Notes under the pieces: generated by a model
The model's database searches: none
What the model was told of the DNA's origin: nothing
Seen by the model: the letters and a program-made list of their open reading frames with translations, nothing else
Made by a program: the position numbers and the translations under genes
In this document: one piece after another, positions 59,554 to 64,000 of the stretch
How positions within the stretch are numbered: position 1 is the stretch's first letter
How the letters are laid out: each line of letters begins with the position of its first letter
Assembly (NCBI GenBank): GCA_025094145.1
Contig: JALLLS010000030.1
Span: 124,001 to 188,000, forward strand
Reading direction: 5' to 3'
DNA from: Spinellus fusiger
Taxonomy: Eukaryota > Mucoromycota > Mucoromycetes > Mucorales > Phycomycetaceae
DNA: 64,000 nt

Positions 59554-61674
59554 AATAATGGATCAGGTGTCTTATATTGGTAGGTTGCTATAGATACAAA
59601 TTATCTACTTAAAAAAATAGACGGCTGTACTTAGTTTCTTCGCTGGATCTTCTTAATAGTAGTAATAATCGGACACTGGGCAATACGAAATAGAAAATGA
59701 GCTTGTGTTTTATTGTTGCTATTTTCTGTTCCTGAGATGGCTGTGGGGTTCTTCTTTTCCTTTTTGTGTAAAGACAGAAGAAAGGGAAAAGGAAAAGAAG
59801 AGAAAAAAGACAGGCAAGATAAAGAGAAGAGAAAAAGTAAATATGCAGCGTGTGCCTGTGCCTGTGTCTGCTTTTAGTGCCTGTGCCTGTGTTTGTGTCT
59901 GTGTTTGTGTCTGCTTTTAGTGCCTGTGGATGTCGATGTGTGTGGCGATGTGTGTGGCGATGTATGTGGCGATATGTGTGTCGATGTTTGTATCTGTGCC
60001 TGTCGATATGCCAGCAACTGTCCTAATGTAAATACAAATACTGATGCAGATACTGATATAAATATTACCTCTAATGTTCTATCTATCTATCTATTAATCT
60101 ATTAATCTATCTATTAATCTATAGATATCTATCTTTATCTAATGGTAGGTTGAGTTGTGTGTTTAGATTTAGGCAGACAGAGATATAGGCGTAGATGTGG
60201 ATGTATGTAGATGTAAGTGTGCATGTAGGTGTATATGGGTATGAATGTAGGTGTGGGTGGATGTGTTCCTTAATAATAATAATAAAAAAAGAAGCAAGTT
60301 GGACTGAGTTGACTTGTGCTTCTTTAGCCTGGTACAACATCCGTGTTACATTTTCCACATGGTGGAGAATCAACATAAAATGACACGAGGTGTTTATCTT
60401 ACTGTAATGATAACAAGAACAACAGTTAAAATAGAGTACAGACAAGAGTCAACCAAATAGAAACAAGTCAATGAAGAAGAATAAGAGAAAAAGGACCCTT
60501 GATGATTAACTACCTAATGTGAAGAAGAATAAGAAATAATAAAAAGGCCATTTTCTGTTATTGAAATGGGAATCAACTCTCGTTCTCTCTTGTTTTCTCT
60601 CGTTCTCTCCATCTTCCAACATTAACAGGAGAGAATTGTCTGCATATCAATATGTCTGCTCAACACATTGAATGCAAAGGAATAGAGTGTTCTTATGAGG
60701 AATACTATTGCCATTTCTATTCATGTTGTTGTTTACCTGTCGTCTCTTTAGTAAACATCTGATACCAGTGACAGTAATAATAATAATAATAAAAAGTGAG
60801 TATAACAAAATAAAGGAGAAGTATGCAGAATTATATTACTCACCCACAACCCACTGCAGAAAGAGTAAGAGAAATAGAACACTAATGTGCAGGTGTGCTA
60901 AAGATAACCTGTGTTGATCAGGTACGACCCTGTGTTTGTTCTTCATCTTGAATGGTCCATGTTGTGCAAAGGCTCATTCATCACCCAACAGTATTGCAAA
61001 GAACAGGGTGGAGAGAGCCCTTACTTCTTGTCCTACTTCTCCTCATACGAATGTGTTACTCTGTCTTGCCTCCTAACCAACAGCATCGCCACTAGGCAGG
61101 GTCATGTTGGACTCCCTGTCGAGTAGCCTTCTGTGGCGACAGATGGTTATGTAGGAGAAGAAGAAGGTTAGGCGGGTAAACTACTGTTTTGTAAAGAAGC
61201 CTTCTTATCCTGACATGTTCTTGGTAGAGTTCTGAAGGGGAAGGAAAGCTCCTAATATGTGTGTTTATTGGGTGCTTGTGAGATGCCTATGAAGTTCTTA
61301 ATCAATCACCAGCCAACAACCTGTATATTCTGTTACTGCTGCAATATTTGTTGCTATAGTAAAAATAAAATGTCTGATTTTAAGCTTTATTGAGTCGCAT
61401 TCACTTCCACTTTAGAGTTATCTTTACACCCTTAATGTACACCCAATAAAAACCAAATAAAAAGAAGTCTAACCCTCGGACCCCTTCAAAAGTGCATGCA
61501 TCTTCCTATAGATAGCTCCACGGCACACTGAATGACAGTGAAACAATTGACTTGTATCAACGTTATCTTAAATGCATGCATGGACAAGAGTGTTTAAAAT
61601 AAAGGGCTGTTTTGTTTTTAGTCTTTTATTCTGTGCCTATCCTTATGTTTATTTTATGGTTTTAATGACACAAC
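59554..61674. repeat. Intergenic region with GT-rich minisatellite and CTAT repeats
   Basis: About 59845-60000 is a degenerate GTGCCTGTGTCTGT and GTGTGGCGATGT array; CTATCTATTAATCTAT units follow at 60080-60125, and GTAGGTGTGGATGTATGTAGATG-type repeats lie near 60190-60260. A possible short frame at 60911-61126 has no family signature. No gene supported. Confidence 0.6.
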
Positions 61675-64000
61675 TTATATTTTATTTTCTAAGCTCTTGC
61701 TTTTCTTAAGCTCCAATACACCCTCAATGACCTTATCCAGGGGAATGGTCTGACCCTTGGCCTTGGTACCAACATCATCTCTGTTGCGTACATTGACGGA
61801 GCGAGTGGTTTCTTCTTCTCCTCCAACCACTGTATTCCAAGCATGAGTCCCAGCTTAAAGAAATAAATAACCACGCATGAACTTACCAAAGATAAAGTTG
61901 TACTGGGCCAATTCACCATTTCTGATTTTCTTGTTAAGGGTATTATCAGACACATCTGCATCAGCATAAATACCAAGCGTCACCAGCTTGTCAACAATCT
62001 CCTGTGCATAGCCAAAGAAAGCAGCAGCCACAGGAATCACAATGACCTGACGAGGCGACAACCAGAAAGGAAATTTGCCAGCAAAGTGCTCAATCAGGAT
62101 ACCCATCATACGTTCCACAGAGCCAAGAATGGCACGATGGATAATCACAGGGCGAGCAAAGTTATCTTCTGCCTTTGTGTTCTCTGTGCGGAACTCCAAA
62201 TCGAAGCGCTCGGGGAGTTGGAAATCAAGCTGGATAGTAGCGCACTGATGTTTACGACGAAGAGCATCTGAAATCACAATGTCGATCTTGGGTCCATAAA
62301 AGGCACCATCTCCTGGATTAAGCTCCCATGTGGCGTTGTTCTTGGAGGAGAATTCGAGAAGAGCTTCTTGAAGTTTCTATTAAAATATAAAATATAAGAC
62401 ATAGAACATAGAACATGGCACGAGTCAATGGGTTGGGTTGCTGATCATGTTGATGTTGATGTATTTCTTTTTATTTTTGAACCTTTCTTATTTACCTTTT
62501 CGGCACTGTCCCACACACTAATCTCACCAAGGAAGTTCTCAGGACGAGTCGAGAATTTAAGATGGAACTCAAAGCCAAAGATACCGTAGATGTGGTTTAA
62601 AAAGTCAAAACAACTGGCCATTTCTTGAGAGATCTGTAGTTATACATGTTCAACAAGACAAAACAAGACAAAGCAGGTTATTTCTCAATTCCTGGAAGAT
62701 CTTCCCTTTCTTACCTGATCTTGGCGACAGAAGATATGGGCATCGTCTTGTTGGAAACGACGAACACGTGTCAAACCAGACAGGGCACCTGAAAATTCGT
62801 TACGGTGGAGAACACCAAAGTCTGCAAAGCGAATAGGCAATTCTCTGTAACTTCTTTCCTTGTGACCAAACATCAGACAGTGGCCAGGACAGTTCATAGG
62901 TTTAAGACCAAACTCCTCCTTGTCCACTTCAAGACAGAACATGTTCTCCTTGTATTTGGCAGCATGGCCAGACTGGTGCCAGAGCTTCAGGTTGTACATG
63001 TTGGGGGTAATCACTTCAGTGAATCCTCTCTGGGTATATTCTGCCTAGGAGATGCATAAGAAAAGAAGTGAGCCCCAGGAAATGACAGTATGCACAACGC
63101 ACTCCCTCCCCTTCCTCTCCACCTACTTTGATCAAATCCATCAAGGCGTTGTAGATGCGAGCACCATGAGGAAGCATAAATGCAGAACCAGGCGACAATT
63201 CATGGAAGAAGAAGAGCTCTTGTTCCTAAAGAGTATTTTTGTTAGTCCTGATGTGTCTTTTATTATTATTATTTGTAGTCCACTACACTGCACTGCACTA
63301 CACTACACTACACTACACCACTTTACCTTGCCAATCTTACGGTGATCACGCTTAGCAGCTTCTTCAATGAACTTTTTGTAGTCTGTCATTTGCTTCTTAT
63401 CAGGGAAAGAGATACCGTAAATACGCTGAAGAGAGTCATTCTTGGCATCACCCAAAAAGTAAGAAGAAGAGTTCTATAAGGAGGCTAGGGTAAGCCTCTC
63501 TTGTTACAATAGCACTACTATCTTTTTCTTTCTTTCTTTCTTTCTATAAAGAAACCCCTCCTTCTTGCCTTTGTAATGGCCAATGTCTTGACGCGACCTG
63601 TGTGAGGTACGTGAGGACCAACACATAAATCAATGAGAGGACCGCAACGGTACACTGTGGTAGATGTATTGTCAGGAATCTTATCCTGGATAATGTGCAC
63701 CTTGTAAGGATTGTGCTTGAACATCTCAAGCAAGTTCTCCTTGGAAATCACTAAACGCTCAAAAGGCTGCTTTTCCTTGCTGATGGTGGCCACTAGTTTC
63801 TCCAAGCTGGCATAATCTTGCTGAGTTACAGAGCTAATTCATAATGAACAAAAAGCGTCAGATCCTCTCCTTGATGGATTCCCACACAGGGTTTTCTGTG
63901 GATGTAGAGGTGGGTTCTGGGGACTCTTATTTACCGTTCTTTAATTCCCATTTCATAGTAGAAACCATCTTCAAGAGGAGGACCAATGCAGAGATGACAA
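61675..64000 (-). CDS. THS1: Threonyl-tRNA synthetase, cut by the right edge
   Basis: Charges tRNA-Thr in cytosol and possibly mitochondria. Several exons separated by 50-100 nt introns; the N-terminal TGS portion is outside the window. From the edge: [18 protein letters not shown] (editing domain), [39 protein letters not shown] (motif 1 region), [47 protein letters not shown] then [15 protein letters not shown] (motif 2), [17 protein letters not shown] (motif 3) and the anticodon domain ([47 protein letters not shown]). The zinc ligands Cys (PMNCPGH), His (DDAHIFC) and His (IIHRAI) are all present. The last intron is best taken as 61830-61886, restoring NFIFVVGGEEE. The stop is at 61675-61677. 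Confidence 0.95.

Noticed and set aside
60911..61126. 71-codon plus-strand frame
   Set aside because: No splice partners, no homology recognised and no promoter elements.
61854..61886. A 33-nt intron in threonyl-tRNA synthetase
   Set aside because: The acceptor at 61854 leaves an eight-residue insertion in a conserved block; the acceptor at 61830 gives a normal 57-nt intron and restores NFIFVVGGEEE.
1..64000. CRISPR arrays, tRNA and rRNA genes
   Set aside because: No spaced direct repeats and no convincing cloverleaf or rRNA motif were seen by eye; a tRNAscan run would be decisive.

Overview
The window reads as nuclear DNA of an early-diverging filamentous fungus, most likely Mucoromycota. 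The genes are split by many short GT-AG introns (about 45-90 nt), intergenic DNA is very AT-rich and full of microsatellites, and the gene set combines fungal traits (a Skt5/Chs4-type chitin synthase regulator with a CaaX end, a Rom2-type Rho1 GEF) with genes usually discussed in animals (an SZT2-like protein, TBC1D9-like GAP, METTL23-like methyltransferase, GDP-fucose-type transporter). The species cannot be named from the sequence.

Layout. 1-8317: an SZT2-like KICSTOR-type protein (5' part, minus) diverges from a 17-exon GRAM-GRAM-TBC-EF-hand RabGAP (plus); then a mitoribosomal mS45/Bot1-like protein and a small conserved, probably mitochondrial protein (both minus). 8318-14397 is accessory DNA: one copy of a dispersed repeat, a decayed Fanzor/TnpB-type nuclease relic, and a nearly intact 1,662-bp Tc1/mariner element with TIRs, TA duplication and a single nonsense codon. 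14398-21962 is dense: aldo-keto reductase, METTL23-like methyltransferase converging on a GDP-fucose-type Golgi transporter 14 bp away, then DNA topoisomerase III divergent from that transporter. 22689-30589: a DEP-DH-PH-CNH Rho GEF (minus) and a three-finger C2H2 factor with Crz1-like fingers (plus). 33359-38391 is a copper-transporting P1B-ATPase that keeps its catalytic motifs but carries at least five in-frame stops and several frame breaks: a pseudogene with seven heavy-metal-binding-like repeats. 38392-40675 holds a decayed Tc1 transposase. 40676-45259: an unrecognised multi-exon gene and the Skt5/Chs4 homologue. 45260-49569 is empty as far as I can see. 49570-50864 is a GATA-like zinc-finger protein with an unusually long finger loop. 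50865-55904 contains the second dispersed repeat copy and a Tc1 fragment. 55905-59553 is a Gyp5/Evi5-like RabGAP with a long coiled coil. 61675-64000 is threonyl-tRNA synthetase, cut by the right edge.

Several genes fit polarised hyphal growth and wall building: the Rho1 GEF (Rho1 activates glucan synthase and the wall-integrity pathway), the Skt5 homologue (chitin synthase III activation), the nucleotide-sugar transporter (fucose is a known wall sugar in Mucoromycota) and two Rab GAPs. The most unusual signals are the Fanzor relic with its inverted repeat, a 5-nt micro-exon in the TBC1D9-like gene, the stop-riddled seven-HMA copper ATPase, and a METTL23 C-terminus replaced by an Ile-Thr repeat encoded by a hexanucleotide microsatellite.
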